Part shown: positions 1-8,608 of the stretch, in pieces
Layout of the letters: every line of letters begins with the position of its first letter
Numbering within the stretch: position 1 is the first letter of the stretch
Assembly: GCA_002734085.1 (NCBI GenBank)
Contig: NVXV01000013.1
Coordinates: forward strand, 1,211-57,352
Reading direction: 5' to 3'
Length of the DNA stretch: 56,142 bases
From: Fluviicola sp.
GTDB taxonomy: Bacteria; Bacteroidota; Bacteroidia; Flavobacteriales_D; Crocinitomicaceae
Made by a program: the position numbers and the translations under genes
The notes under the pieces: generated by a model
Databases searched by the model: none
Told to the model about the DNA's origin: nothing
The model's input: only the letters and a program-made list of their open reading frames with translations

Positions 1-836
1 TTTTTTCTCTTCCTGGATTTTTTGGTGTCCTTTTTAGAATCGTCCTGCTCTTTAGTTTCCGTTTCTTCGGCTTCTTCCTCTCCTTCTGTTGCTTCTTTTT
101 TCTTAAAGAGTTGTTTTAAAAAAGGTGTTTTTTCTTCTCCATTTTTGTAGTGTTTCACAGCACCATCTTCGAGGATTTGTTTTCCGTGTAACTCCCCATT
201 TTTATAGTTTTCTTGAGAAATCAACTCCCCATTTTGGTCATATTTAAGTTGTTTTCCGTGCAGTTCTCCGTCCTTCGATCGAGAAACCGACTTTGTTTTA
301 CCATTTGGATATTTTTCGATTACTTCTACTTCTGTTGAATCGATATTCGTGGTAATAACTTTATCTTCTAAGTTGTGAACCACTTCGTCCTTTCCGTAGT
401 TCTTTTCCTTTTTTATTCTACCGTTTTTGTCATAGATTACAGCAGATTTTTTAGGCTTTCCGTGTCTCCAGAACTCTTCTTTTTTCAGTCGACCTTCCTC
501 ATTCCAATAGGTCCATGTACCGTGTTTTAGTCCTTTCTTAAAAAAACCTTTGATAGCAAGTTGTTTATTTGCGTAAAACTGTTCATAGATCCCATTCAGT
601 AAAAGACCACTGCTACCACCTTGGGTAGACATAACATTTTGGGATTTATACCAATAATAAGTTAAAGAATTGTCGTACTTATTATTTTTTTTAGGATTAA
701 ACTCCTCTACTTGAAAGCGAATGAATTCACCGTTTTTACGTAAGCTTTTGAGATTTGCATAGTTTACCTTTTCTTGGGAAGAAACCGTAAGGCAAAAAAG
801 GGAAGTTAAAATGAATAGCGAGGTTAATCGGAGCAT
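1..836 (-). CDS. MORN-repeat (YwqK-like) secreted protein, truncated by the window edge
   Basis: About 278 codons are visible from the ATG at 836; the reading frame runs off the left edge without a stop, so the C-terminus is missing. The N-terminus is a signal peptide of about 20 residues, so the protein is exported. The middle and end carry repeated units of the form Y-x-N-G-x-L-x-x-E-x-x-Y-x-x-G-x-L-H-G (for example NGELHGKQ twice), typical of MORN or YwqK-like repeats. The last visible part is very rich in Lys and Glu. Such repeats are often found in secreted Bacteroidota proteins of unknown function; no enzymatic motif is visible. A good promoter match lies just upstream (847-876). It diverges from the operon starting at 951. 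Confidence 0.75.
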   Translation of the reverse strand, partial: MLRLTSLFILTSLFCLTVSSQEKVNYANLKSLRKNGEFIRFQVEEFNPKKNNKYDNSLTYYWYKSQNVMSTQGGSSGLLLNGIYEQFYANKQLAIKGFFKKGLKHGTWTYWNEEGRLKKEEFWRHGKPKKSAVIYDKNGRIKKEKNYGKDEVVHNLEDKVITTNIDSTEVEVIEKYPNGKTKSVSRSKDGELHGKQLKYDQNGELISQENYKNGELHGKQILEDGAVKHYKNGEEKTPFLKQLFKKKEATEGEEEAEETETKEQDDSKKDTKKSRKRK

Positions 837-846
837 CTTTTTTATT

Positions 847-876
847 CAAAGTTACATAAGTTTATCAATTTTCAAA
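847..876 (-). promoter_or_regulatory. Bacteroidota-type promoter for the MORN-repeat gene
   Basis: Read on the minus strand there is TTTG (876-873), an 18-base spacer and TAACTTTG (854-847), matching the known Bacteroidota sigma consensus TTTG / TAnnTTTG. The start codon at 836 lies about 10 bases downstream, implying a very short leader. This is one of the two best two-box matches in the window. Confidence 0.55.
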
Positions 877-917
877 TTATAGTAAATCGAATTATTTTTT
901 AATGACTTTTATTTTCA

Positions 918-925
918 TACTTTTG
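918..925 (+). promoter_or_regulatory. -7 box TACTTTTG for the operon starting at 951
   Basis: The sequence matches TAnnTTTG, 25 bases before the ATG at 951. The -33 region is T-rich but has no exact TTTG. With the minus-strand promoter at 847-876 it forms a divergent promoter region. Confidence 0.4.
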
Positions 926-950
926 AACAGAAGAAACTAAAGATACACCT

Positions 951-1934
951 ATGAAACAGATAATAAAATCATTAGGATTCCTTTCTGCTTTATTTTTTGT
1001 TATACTATTCGGAACGGTTGCGTGTAACGATTTTGTTGAAGAAGATATAAGTGGCGACATACCTGTTATGATTTTACCACAAGATGGCGATACCATTTCA
1101 GAGTTCTCAAACTTTATTTGGCATGAATTAGAAGGCGCAACGAAATATCGATTGGAAATTTACTCTCCAGATTTTGACGCGCCAAACTTTATTGCAGTGG
1201 ATACTACCTTAAGCGCAACTGATATTTTTCTTTCCTTGACTCCTAATAAATACCAACTCAGATTGAGAGGGATAAATAATGGCTATGAATCTTTACCCAC
1301 AGATCCAATTGATTTTTGGGTAGATACTGTTTCAAGTAGTCAGTTACAAATTGATTTGCTTACACCTTCATCAACAACGTATTATTCAGAAAGTTTTAAC
1401 GGTCAGTTCACATGGAGTTCATTGCCTGGGGTAAGTTCATATGAAATGAGTTTACGATCTGGAACAGACTATGAAACAGGAAGTATTTTGTATACCCAAA
1501 ACAACATTTCAACTACATCACATACGGTTTCTGGCGTAACGTTTAGCGAAGGGGAATACGTTTGGGGAGTAAAAGCCATCATGAGCCAGGGAAATGCAAC
1601 AAGTGTTTTTACCAATACATTTATGATAGATGGAACAAATCCGGGAATACCTGTTCCTCAAACTCCTGCAGATTTTGCAACGGTAACTTCTCCCGTTGAG
1701 TTTACATGGACAAACCCACAAGATGTAGGACAAATTCAGTCACCAGTAACAACACACATTGATATTGCCACGGATGTTAACTTTACGAACATCATTCAAT
1801 CTTCATCTACTCAGAACAACTCTATAGATTTAACCATCAGTCAAACAGGTACTTTTTATTGGAGTTTATACAATGTAGATGAAGCGGGTAATCAAAGTGA
1901 TTTTTCTGTAACAAGAGAGTTTACAATAAACTGA
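951..1934 (+). CDS. Lipoprotein with three fibronectin III/Ig-like domains
   Basis: 327 residues. The N-terminus is a lipoprotein signal peptide with lipobox TVAC followed by N-D, so it is expected to be anchored in a membrane from the periplasmic side or at the cell surface. The rest forms about three beta-sandwich modules of 90-100 residues, each with the pattern F-x-W-x-x-x-x-x-x-x-x-Y-x-L-E/S (FIWHELEGATKYRLEI; FTWSSLPGVSSYEMSL; FTWTNPQDVG), as in FN3-like or SusE/F-like repeats. No catalytic motif is visible. It is the first gene of a tight operon with the PilP-like gene at 1943 (8-base gap) and the barrel gene at 2449, suggesting that the three act together in the envelope. The exact function is unknown. 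Confidence 0.75.
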   Translation: MKQIIKSLGFLSALFFVILFGTVACNDFVEEDISGDIPVMILPQDGDTISEFSNFIWHELEGATKYRLEIYSPDFDAPNFIAVDTTLSATDIFLSLTPNKYQLRLRGINNGYESLPTDPIDFWVDTVSSSQLQIDLLTPSSTTYYSESFNGQFTWSSLPGVSSYEMSLRSGTDYETGSILYTQNNISTTSHTVSGVTFSEGEYVWGVKAIMSQGNATSVFTNTFMIDGTNPGIPVPQTPADFATVTSPVEFTWTNPQDVGQIQSPVTTHIDIATDVNFTNIIQSSSTQNNSIDLTISQTGTFYWSLYNVDEAGNQSDFSVTREFTIN

Positions 1935-1942
1935 TTGAAACA

Positions 1943-2452
1943 ATGAATAAAAAGGTACTTTCAATAGTTTTAGGAATTGTAGTCCTTTTGATTTGGGTGA
2001 AAGTTTTTTCAAAGATCTTCGATCAATTTGGCGATGATGAATATGCCACAGTTGAAGCTCCATCTATGGACATCATTGATTTAAGCAAGTATATTAAAAG
2101 AGATACCATTCCAACGTTAAAACTCGATTACAGAGATCCTTTTTTGGGCAAGGCTTACCAACCAAGAAAAGTAAATAACTCACCTCAAAACAAAAATGTA
2201 AACAAAACCCCACCTAAATCTAATAACCACAGAAATAGTGAAAACCTGGTTGAGAAGTGGCCACAAATAAACTATCATGGATTTGTGAAAGTAATTGGCT
2301 CCAAGCAAGGAACAGTACTTTTAAAAGTAGGAGGAAAGATGCATAAAATCAGAGAAGGGGAAGTTATAAATGATGAATTAATTATCAGTAAAGCATACAG
2401 AGATTCAATTGTGATAGTTAGAAATGAAGAAGCAAAAACATTTTATAAGTGA
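1943..2452 (+). CDS. Bitopic membrane protein with PilP/GspC-like C-terminal domain
   Basis: 169 residues. One N-terminal transmembrane helix (about 5-22) is followed by a segment containing Y-R-D-P-F (DYRDPFLGKA), a basic low-complexity Asn/Lys/Pro linker, and a C-terminal beta-rich domain (about 110-169, GFVKVIGSKQGTVLLKVGGK and onward). The arrangement of membrane anchor, R-D-P-F motif, disordered linker and small beta domain is that of PilP and GspC, which link the inner-membrane platform of type IV pili or type II secretion to the secretin. Resemblance is by motif and layout only; no secretin, ATPase or pilin is seen in the window. It lies between a lipoprotein gene and a barrel gene, with a 4-base GTGA overlap to the latter. 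Confidence 0.55.
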   Translation: MNKKVLSIVLGIVVLLIWVKVFSKIFDQFGDDEYATVEAPSMDIIDLSKYIKRDTIPTLKLDYRDPFLGKAYQPRKVNNSPQNKNVNKTPPKSNNHRNSENLVEKWPQINYHGFVKVIGSKQGTVLLKVGGKMHKIREGEVINDELIISKAYRDSIVIVRNEEAKTFYK

Positions 2453-3132
2453 TAAGATTATTAATCATAGCCATGTTTTTAGCGTATTCTACAGTGGAAC
2501 TATTAGCACAAGAAGAAACTGAAACAATAGCTAAAATAAAATACAACCCATTTAAAACAACCATTGAAGATCAAGACGACATCTGGGAAGTGAAATTCGG
2601 GTCAACACATCTACTCCCAACAAGTAACTCTATCCAATCAAAAAAGTTTGCTTTTCGCTTTGGAATCCATTATTTCTACGAGATCAACTTTAGTCCAGCC
2701 AAAAGGTTCGCTTTAGCAATAGGTTTAGGCTACAATTTTCAACAATTAAAAACCAAGGGGATCTTTGAAGGTTCTCCAGATGCCACTTTTACACCAGCAG
2801 AGAATATTAATAATCTTTCTAATCCAAGACTGAACATCCATGAGCTTAATTTTCCATTAGAACTGAGATTAAAGTTCCAATCCGAGCTAAAGTTTTATCT
2901 AGCTTACAATTTTACCATCCCGGTTTCTAATAACATGAAATACAAAGTTGATGGCGATGACTTCAATGAAAAGAATACGACACCGATCAACGCATTTCAA
3001 CACGGCCCTTCACTAAGGGTGGGGTATAAGGACTTCTTTTTATTTACACGGTATAATGTGTCAAGTTTGTTTTTAACGCCTGAATTTGAAAGTGTAGAGT
3101 TGTTTAGTTTTGGGATATCGTTGGGGGGGTAA
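2449..3132 (+). CDS. Outer-membrane beta-barrel protein (GTG start)
   Basis: 227 residues starting at GTG, which overlaps the upstream stop codon (GTGA), implying translational coupling. A signal peptide (about 1-20, ending VELLAQ) precedes alternating amphipathic strands such as FAFRFGIHYFYEI and FALAIGLGYNFQQL, and the protein ends in a strand rich in Gly, Phe and Leu, typical of small outer-membrane barrels (OmpW/porin-like). No enzymatic motif is visible. As the last gene of the lipoprotein / PilP-like / barrel operon it could be the outer-membrane partner of that set. It converges on glyA with only 61 bases between the stop codons. Confidence 0.7.
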   Translation: MIRLLIIAMFLAYSTVELLAQEETETIAKIKYNPFKTTIEDQDDIWEVKFGSTHLLPTSNSIQSKKFAFRFGIHYFYEINFSPAKRFALAIGLGYNFQQLKTKGIFEGSPDATFTPAENINNLSNPRLNIHELNFPLELRLKFQSELKFYLAYNFTIPVSNNMKYKVDGDDFNEKNTTPINAFQHGPSLRVGYKDFFLFTRYNVSSLFLTPEFESVELFSFGISLGG

Positions 3133-3193
3133 GTGATTAACTCCTTCTCAAATTATGGTTTGGGTTTTACCTAAAAAAAAGGAAGTTAAACCT

Positions 3194-4468
3194 CTAAAAC
3201 TGAAAAAGAGGCTTACTACTCATTAAATCATGTACTTTCTTTTGAACGTCTTTTAAAATAGATTCATCTTCGATGTTGGTCATTATTTTATCCATTAACT
3301 CAACAATCGTCGGGATTTCATCTTCTTTCATTCCTCGCGTTGTGATTGCAGGTGTTCCTACCCGAATACCAGAAGTAACGAAAGGAGATTCTGTATCAAA
3401 AGGAACCATATTCTTGTTGACAGTAATATGTGCTTCGTTTAAAGCGTTTTCAGCATCTTTACCTGTAATGTTTTTCGTGCGTAAATCAATTAACATACTG
3501 TGGTTGTCTGTTCCACCTGAAATGATTTTATAGCCTCTATTTACAAATTCTTCCGCCATTACTTTTGCATTCTTAGCTACTTGTTGCTGATATTCTTTGA
3601 ACTTTGGATCCAAAGCTTCACCAAAAGCCACCGCTTTACCAGCAATAACATGTTCTAAAGGACCACCTTGAGTTCCTGGGAAAACAGCAGCATCCAATAA
3701 CGAAGCCATAGAACGCAAGTTCCCATTCTTCCATTTAATTCCAAATGGATTGTCAAAGTTGTGGCGCATCATTATAATCCCTCCACGTGGACCACGCAAT
3801 GTTTTGTGTGTTGTTGAAGTAATGATATGACAATACTCCAAAGGATCATTTAGCATATTAACAGAGATCATTCCAGCTGGGTGAGAAATATCTGCTAGTA
3901 CTAAAGCACCCACTTCATCAGCTACTTTTCTGATACGTTCATAATCCCAGTCTCTACTATAAGCAGAAGCACCACAAATAATCATTTTAGGCTTTACTTC
4001 TTTTGCTTTTTGCTCTAGAGCATCGTAGTCAACCGTTCCTGTCTCTTCTTTAACTCCGTAGAAGTGTGGATTATATAATCTCCCCGAGAAGTTTACAGGA
4101 GAACCATGTGTTAAATGTCCACCATGAGATAAATCAAAACCAAGAATATTGTCTCCAGGATTAAGACAAGCCAACATTACTGCAGAGTTTGCTTGAGCAC
4201 CAGAATGTGGCTGAACGTTAGCCCAATTTGCGTTAAACAATTTACACAATCGGTCGATAGCCAATTGTTCGACTTGATCGACGATTTCACATCCTCCGTA
4301 GTATCTTTTACCTGGAAGACCTTCAGCGTATTTATTAGTTAAAACAGAACCCATTGCGTCAAGAACGTCTTGACTTACGAAATTTTCAGAAGCAATTAAT
4401 TCAATTCCTTCAATTTGTCTTTTTCGTTCTTTATTGATTAAATCAAAAATGGCTTTATCTCTATTCAT
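3194..4468 (-). CDS. glyA: Serine hydroxymethyltransferase
   Basis: 424 residues, the normal length for bacterial GlyA. It interconverts serine and glycine with transfer of a one-carbon unit to tetrahydrofolate in the cytoplasm. The signature is complete: ELIASENF near the N-terminus, LPGKRYYGG, and the PLP-binding lysine K222 within [13 protein letters not shown], plus [11 protein letters not shown]. Its ATG overlaps the TGA of the upstream epimerase gene by 4 bases, so the two are co-transcribed and probably translationally coupled. No promoter of its own is apparent. The coupling of glyA to a sugar-nucleotide epimerase has no obvious metabolic reason and may only reflect operon packing. 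Confidence 0.97.
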   Translation of the reverse strand: MNRDKAIFDLINKERKRQIEGIELIASENFVSQDVLDAMGSVLTNKYAEGLPGKRYYGGCEIVDQVEQLAIDRLCKLFNANWANVQPHSGAQANSAVMLACLNPGDNILGFDLSHGGHLTHGSPVNFSGRLYNPHFYGVKEETGTVDYDALEQKAKEVKPKMIICGASAYSRDWDYERIRKVADEVGALVLADISHPAGMISVNMLNDPLEYCHIITSTTHKTLRGPRGGIIMMRHNFDNPFGIKWKNGNLRSMASLLDAAVFPGTQGGPLEHVIAGKAVAFGEALDPKFKEYQQQVAKNAKVMAEEFVNRGYKIISGGTDNHSMLIDLRTKNITGKDAENALNEAHITVNKNMVPFDTESPFVTSGIRVGTPAITTRGMKEDEIPTIVELMDKIMTNIEDESILKDVQKKVHDLMSSKPLFQF

Positions 4469-5388
4469 TTTTTAAATTTTTTATCATAAATAATTTTTAA
4501 CCCCTCGGTCAAATCGGTATCTGGTTTCATTCCAATCAAGTTCTTAAGTTTTTCAGAACTTCCTACACGACGTTCAACTTCATAGTCATAGCGCTTTTTA
4601 GGAGCATCAATATAAACTATTTTTGAATTCGATTTCGTAATTTTCTTTATTTCGATAGCCAATTTTTCAATATCCCACTCAGCTTCATTGGCGATATTTA
4701 CAACATGATAACCGGTAATGTCCATGAGTCGAACACAAGCTTCTATTGTATCATCAATATAAGTGAAATCCCTAGTTTGTTCACCAGAACCAAATACTGT
4801 TATATTTTTTCCTTTAATCGCTTGCTCAAAGAAGCGAGGAACAACCATTCTATTGTCTTGATTTTCACCATACACATTGAAAAATCGAAGCGCTATGGTA
4901 TTCAATCCTTTTTCTTCGTGATGAGAGGCAAGGTAAATTTCGTTATATCTTTTGGCCATTGCATAAGAAGTTCTTGGGTCAACGAGTACTTCTTCAGTTA
5001 AGGCACTTTCGATTGCTGAATGTCCATAAATACCAGAAGTAGAAGCGTAGAGTATTTTTCCAACGTTATTTTGCTCAGCTGCCATCACGACATTTCTAGT
5101 GCCTATAACTTCAACGTCCATTGTTTCAACCGGAGCATCAGCAACTACGTCAACACCCAGAACAGCCGCAAAATGATAAATCACATCACATCCAACGGAT
5201 AAGCTTTTAACGATATCAAAATCTCTGACATCACCATTGATAAATTTGATTTTAGCAAATACTTCTCTATCTAATTTATTGCCTCTTAGTAGGTTGTCAA
5301 GGACTATCACTTCATGCCCATCATTGACAAGTCTCTTTGTAAGGTTACTGCCTATAAATCCTGCTCCTCCTGTTATTAAAATCTTCAT
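4465..5388 (-). CDS. NAD-dependent epimerase/dehydratase (extended SDR)
   Basis: 307 residues of the extended short-chain dehydrogenase/reductase family that modifies nucleotide sugars (UDP-glucose 4-epimerase or dTDP-glucose dehydratase type). Seen directly: Rossmann motif GGAGFIGS at residues 7-14, the catalytic pair Y142-x-x-x-K146 within [11 protein letters not shown], and the downstream NVYGENQ segment typical of the sugar-binding half. The substrate cannot be assigned from sequence alone; a role in lipopolysaccharide or exopolysaccharide precursor synthesis is likely. It is the first gene of a two-gene operon with glyA (4-base overlap). A -7-like box lies at 5416-5423. Confidence 0.88.
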   Translation of the reverse strand: MKILITGGAGFIGSNLTKRLVNDGHEVIVLDNLLRGNKLDREVFAKIKFINGDVRDFDIVKSLSVGCDVIYHFAAVLGVDVVADAPVETMDVEVIGTRNVVMAAEQNNVGKILYASTSGIYGHSAIESALTEEVLVDPRTSYAMAKRYNEIYLASHHEEKGLNTIALRFFNVYGENQDNRMVVPRFFEQAIKGKNITVFGSGEQTRDFTYIDDTIEACVRLMDITGYHVVNIANEAEWDIEKLAIEIKKITKSNSKIVYIDAPKKRYDYEVERRVGSSEKLKNLIGMKPDTDLTEGLKIIYDKKFKK

Positions 5389-5415
5389 AGTTTAGCTTAA
5401 ATCATTTTGTAAATA

Positions 5416-5423
5416 CAAAAATA
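5416..5423 (-). promoter_or_regulatory. -7 box for the epimerase-glyA operon
   Basis: On the minus strand it reads TATTTTTG, matching TAnnTTTG, 27 bases before the ATG at 5388. No clear -33 TTTG is visible. Confidence 0.35.
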
Positions 5424-5439
5424 GGGGAATAATATAAAT

Positions 5440-6207
5440 TTAGCTTTGATATCTTCTAATTGAATGTAATTGGTGAGTAATTTCACCTTTCTCTTCGTTA
5501 AAAATTCCTTCTTCAGTAAGTTCATCAATACGGACGTAACCACTTGCATGTATGATTTTATTGTCATTAAGAACAATTCCAACGTGGGTAACATTACCTT
5601 TTTTAGAAACAAAAAATGCTAAATCACCAGGTTTGGCAGATTTAAGTTTGACTTCTTCACCCTGCTTTACTTGTTGAGAAGCATCACGATGTAACAAAAT
5701 GCCTATTTGATGGTAGATGGTTTGTGTAAAACCAGAGCAGTCAATACCATAATGTGTTCGTCCCCCCCATAAATAAGGCACATTTTTATATCGTAAAGCC
5801 AATTCAGCGATTTCGTCATTTTTTTCTGTTTTCTCGTTGGCGTTTTTCCATTTAAAATTGTAGGAGTCGATAAGGAAAGAGGTATTATTCGAAATTACTG
5901 GAGATCCCTGAATTACTTTTACTTCTCCCCAAGGAGTATCGTAAAGGCGAATTTCTTCTTGTTGATGTTCTTCTATATTAGACAAGATAGAAAATGCGTT
6001 TTCAGTGATTTCAGTAACTTGTTTTTCATCGATCCAGCCAATATAACCATCATGAGCTATATTGACCTTGAGCCATTGATTGTGTTGTTCAACAACTGTA
6101 GCTACTTCTCCAAACAGCATTTGAGTAACTATTTCAGCTTCATCGGCACGATCCGCTTTGACAGGGATAATGGTTAAGAAACACATTACTTTTAGACCAA
6201 CAATCAT
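5440..6207 (-). CDS. C40 (NlpC/P60) peptidase with N-terminal SH3-like domains
   Basis: 255 residues. The C-terminal half is an NlpC/P60 cysteine peptidase that cleaves peptidoglycan stem peptides: catalytic C157 in GIDCSGFTQ, H208 in THVGIVL and a third polar residue H220 in KIIHASGY. The N-terminal half (about 10-115) has two SH3-like repeats (LFGEVATVVEQHNQWLKV, then YDGYIGWID-type sequence), used for wall binding in this family. No clear cleavable signal peptide is visible, although the N-terminus (MIVGLKVMCFLTIIPVKA) is hydrophobic. Its ATG overlaps the DinB stop by 4 bases (ATGA), so the two genes are coupled. Confidence 0.88.
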   Translation of the reverse strand: MIVGLKVMCFLTIIPVKADRADEAEIVTQMLFGEVATVVEQHNQWLKVNIAHDGYIGWIDEKQVTEITENAFSILSNIEEHQQEEIRLYDTPWGEVKVIQGSPVISNNTSFLIDSYNFKWKNANEKTEKNDEIAELALRYKNVPYLWGGRTHYGIDCSGFTQTIYHQIGILLHRDASQQVKQGEEVKLKSAKPGDLAFFVSKKGNVTHVGIVLNDNKIIHASGYVRIDELTEEGIFNEEKGEITHQLHSIRRYQS

Positions 6208-6794
6208 TTCTTCTTAGGGAATTTAGGGTGAGCAATAATATTTAATGCTTGTTGCATATGACGTTCATTGTGATAGATGACAAACATTAATGCATCACCT
6301 AGTCTTAATCGTACAATCTTACTGATTGAAATTGGAATTTTAACTTTTCTAAGGTTTACAGTCTTGGCTAAATCTAGAATTTCAATAACCTCTTTTTGAT
6401 TTTTTGCAAACTTTTCAATAGCGTCGCTTGAAACCAGTTCTGGACTATTCGATGGATTGTAATTTTTGGGAGCTTTGAATTTACGTTTAATATTGTTAGC
6501 TCTTCCTAGTTTCATTGATTTCCAAGCACTTCTACCTAGAGGGGAAGATACAAAAGTATCCTTCGCTTCTTTAAACTTAGTTTTCTGAATTTTTTCAATG
6601 AAAGCTGAATTGTAAAATGCAGAATAGACATTTAAATGCGAAAATATTTCAAGTATATTCCAACTATCTCTTGATGGACGCCATGTTTTTTGTTCATCAC
6701 TGAGATGCTTAAATTTCTTTGAAACAATTGTGATATTGTCCTCTGTGATTTTCTTTAAATCAGTTATTAGTTCGTTTGTATTAAATGTTTTCAT
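6204..6794 (-). CDS. DinB-family four-helix protein
   Basis: 196 residues from the ATG at 6794. A longer frame opens at 6860, but its extra 22 residues do not resemble the family, whose members start close to the first helix. The metal ligands of DinB/YfiT proteins are present: H53 in IFSHLNV and H175/H179 in IYHNERHMQQ. Such proteins bind a divalent metal and often act as thiol-dependent transferases; the substrate here is unknown. It is the upstream partner of the C40 peptidase (4-base overlap). The region upstream (6795-6933) has no gene. Confidence 0.75.
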   Translation of the reverse strand: MKTFNTNELITDLKKITEDNITIVSKKFKHLSDEQKTWRPSRDSWNILEIFSHLNVYSAFYNSAFIEKIQKTKFKEAKDTFVSSPLGRSAWKSMKLGRANNIKRKFKAPKNYNPSNSPELVSSDAIEKFAKNQKEVIEILDLAKTVNLRKVKIPISISKIVRLRLGDALMFVIYHNERHMQQALNIIAHPKFPKKK

Positions 6795-6933
6795 TCGCGT
6801 ATTCTTCCAATTCTCAAAAATAACATCTAAAACCGAAGCACCCAACAAAATAGGACTCAAAATTTGAGAAAAAGCTATATAATTGAAAAGATAAACTTGA
6901 TTAAAACTATTAATGATTCTTAATTCTAATTAA

Positions 6934-7216
6934 TTAGTCGTCGTTTTGAGCGATCTGTTCTCTCTGCCATTCAAATAGCTAATACACTTCATCATTTCCT
7001 AAGTCAACCATATGCTCATAAGGCTTGATGGCCGTGATCTCTCCCTGTCTGGAATAGACGTTTTTAGCTTATTTAAGATTTTTCGAATAGGATAATTATT
7101 CTTATCAATCATCACTACTTGAAAATCCTTTTTAGCTAATTTTTTGGCTACCTGAATACCTACAAGACCATCTCTAATTACAATGACTTTTCCTTTTTCG
7201 GAATATTTATTTCCAT
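6934..7216 (-). pseudogene. Remnant of an NAD(P)/FAD oxidoreductase (NDH-2-like)
   Basis: On the minus strand the conceptual translation contains KVIVIRDGLVGIQVAKKLAK followed by DFQVVMIDKNNY and YPIRKIL. This is the nucleotide-binding start of type II NADH dehydrogenases (normally VVIIGGGFAGLxLAKKL...VVLIDKxNY, and later YPIRKI) with the sequence between NNY and YPIRKI deleted. The Gly-x-Gly-x-x-Gly motif is destroyed (IRDGLVG), the likely ATG at 7216 is out of frame with the rest by one base, and there is an in-frame TAG at 6979-6981. All this points to a decayed gene fragment and not a small functional ORF. The family assignment is by eye. Confidence 0.5.
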
Positions 7217-7271
7217 GACCTTTTGACTTTTATTCTAATATAAGTCGGTAGAAAGCACATTGGAAAGCTAA

Positions 7272-8420
7272 TCAAGCTACTTTTTGTTTCAAATAGGTTG
7301 AAACTGTTTCAGTAATAAATTGACTGGGAATGACATTACGGAGATTATAATTCAGACGCATACTCGATCCGTAAGCCCCTGCACTGTGAATGATTAACAA
7401 ATCTCCTCTTTCCAATGGTGGTAATTCATGATTGTTACCAAATGTATCAGAACTTTCACAGGTTGGTCCACTTACAGTATATTTTTGCGAAATTAAATCA
7501 TCTTTATTTACCGTGATTTTATGACGAGCTCCGTATAGGGCAGGACGCAATAGTTCTGTCATCCCAATGTCTAAGATTGCTGTTGGATTCGAATCTTCAT
7601 GCTTGATATATTGAACTTCACCAATAAGCTGGCCGCATTGTCCAACTATACTTCGTCCAGGTTCTAGTGATATCAATTCAATTATGTTAGAGGGTAAATG
7701 TGTTCTTAACGCACTCATCCATCCATCAAAATCTGGAATGAGGTTTCGCTGAGGATTTGTATAATCTATTCCTAAACCACCACCTAAATTTAAGTATTCA
7801 AGGCTGAAGTCTTCAGGAAGTTGAGCAATCAAACTTCGAACAGTTAATGATAAATCTTCGAAATATTGCATATCTAAAATCTGAGAACCAACGTGTAGAT
7901 GAAAGCCAACAATGTTACTATTCTGTTCAATAATTTGAAGCGCTTCGCTAAAAGCCATACCAAACTTGTGATGCTTTTCACCTGTACTTATTTTTTCGTG
8001 CGTTTCAACTTTTAAATCGGGATTGATTCTAAGTGCAACTTGCGTATTTGTGTCTAATTTTTCCGACAACTCACAGATAATTCCGTACTCTGCTGCAGAC
8101 TCACAATGAATCATACCAATATCTTGAGCTAAAGCATACTCAATTTCACGGATTGTTTTTCCAGATCCTGCAAAAACAATTTCAGACGCACTCCAACCTT
8201 CATTTAAAGCATGTTCGATTTCTCCTGCTGAAACACAATCAACACCAATTTCACTTTGTCTAATTTGATTTATTATTTGTGATTCATTATTTGCCTTTAA
8301 TGCATAAAATAATTTACATCCATACTTCTTTGAAGCTTCTAAACTTGCGTCTATTGTTCTTTGAAGTAATGGTAGATCATATCTGTAATATGGTCCGTTG
8401 TAAATTCTTTGCGTTTGCAT
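7272..8420 (-). CDS. lysA: Diaminopimelate decarboxylase
   Basis: 382 residues, fold type III PLP decarboxylase; it removes CO2 from meso-diaminopimelate in the last step of lysine synthesis. Seen: PLP lysine K42 in YALKANN, the HVGSQ segment (FHLHVGSQ), GGGLGIDY, EPGRSIVG, the catalytic Cys region GPTCESSDTF and the C-terminal AGAYGSSMRLNYN. It is shorter than many LysA proteins (about 400-420), but nothing essential seems to be missing. Ornithine/arginine decarboxylases of the same fold are the main alternative; the CES-D and GAYG-S-M-x-x-NYN motifs favour LysA. dapA of the same pathway is at 19481. A -7 box lies at 8449-8456. Confidence 0.87.
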   Translation of the reverse strand: MQTQRIYNGPYYRYDLPLLQRTIDASLEASKKYGCKLFYALKANNESQIINQIRQSEIGVDCVSAGEIEHALNEGWSASEIVFAGSGKTIREIEYALAQDIGMIHCESAAEYGIICELSEKLDTNTQVALRINPDLKVETHEKISTGEKHHKFGMAFSEALQIIEQNSNIVGFHLHVGSQILDMQYFEDLSLTVRSLIAQLPEDFSLEYLNLGGGLGIDYTNPQRNLIPDFDGWMSALRTHLPSNIIELISLEPGRSIVGQCGQLIGEVQYIKHEDSNPTAILDIGMTELLRPALYGARHKITVNKDDLISQKYTVSGPTCESSDTFGNNHELPPLERGDLLIIHSAGAYGSSMRLNYNLRNVIPSQFITETVSTYLKQKVA

Positions 8421-8448
8421 TTCTTATGTATTTAATTGTTTTCTTCGG

Positions 8449-8456
8449 CAAAGATA
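8449..8456 (-). promoter_or_regulatory. -7 box for lysA
   Basis: On the minus strand it reads TATCTTTG, an exact TAnnTTTG match 29 bases before the lysA ATG. A TTTG at 8475-8472 gives only a 15-base spacer, shorter than usual. Confidence 0.4.
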
Positions 8457-8608
8457 GGTACTCACTTCAATCAAATAACATAATGTTAAAAAATAAACAT
8501 AAATGTTTTTAAAATAACATTTTTGGTCAAATTACTTTTGTTTAAGGGTTGTCTGAAAGATGTGAAAATTAAAAAGCTATTAGTCAGAATAAAATCTCCA
8601 AGTGATAA

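Noticed and set aside
6795-6860. N-terminal extension of the DinB protein to 6860
   Set aside because: The added residues do not match the family and the ATG at 6794 places the first helix correctly.
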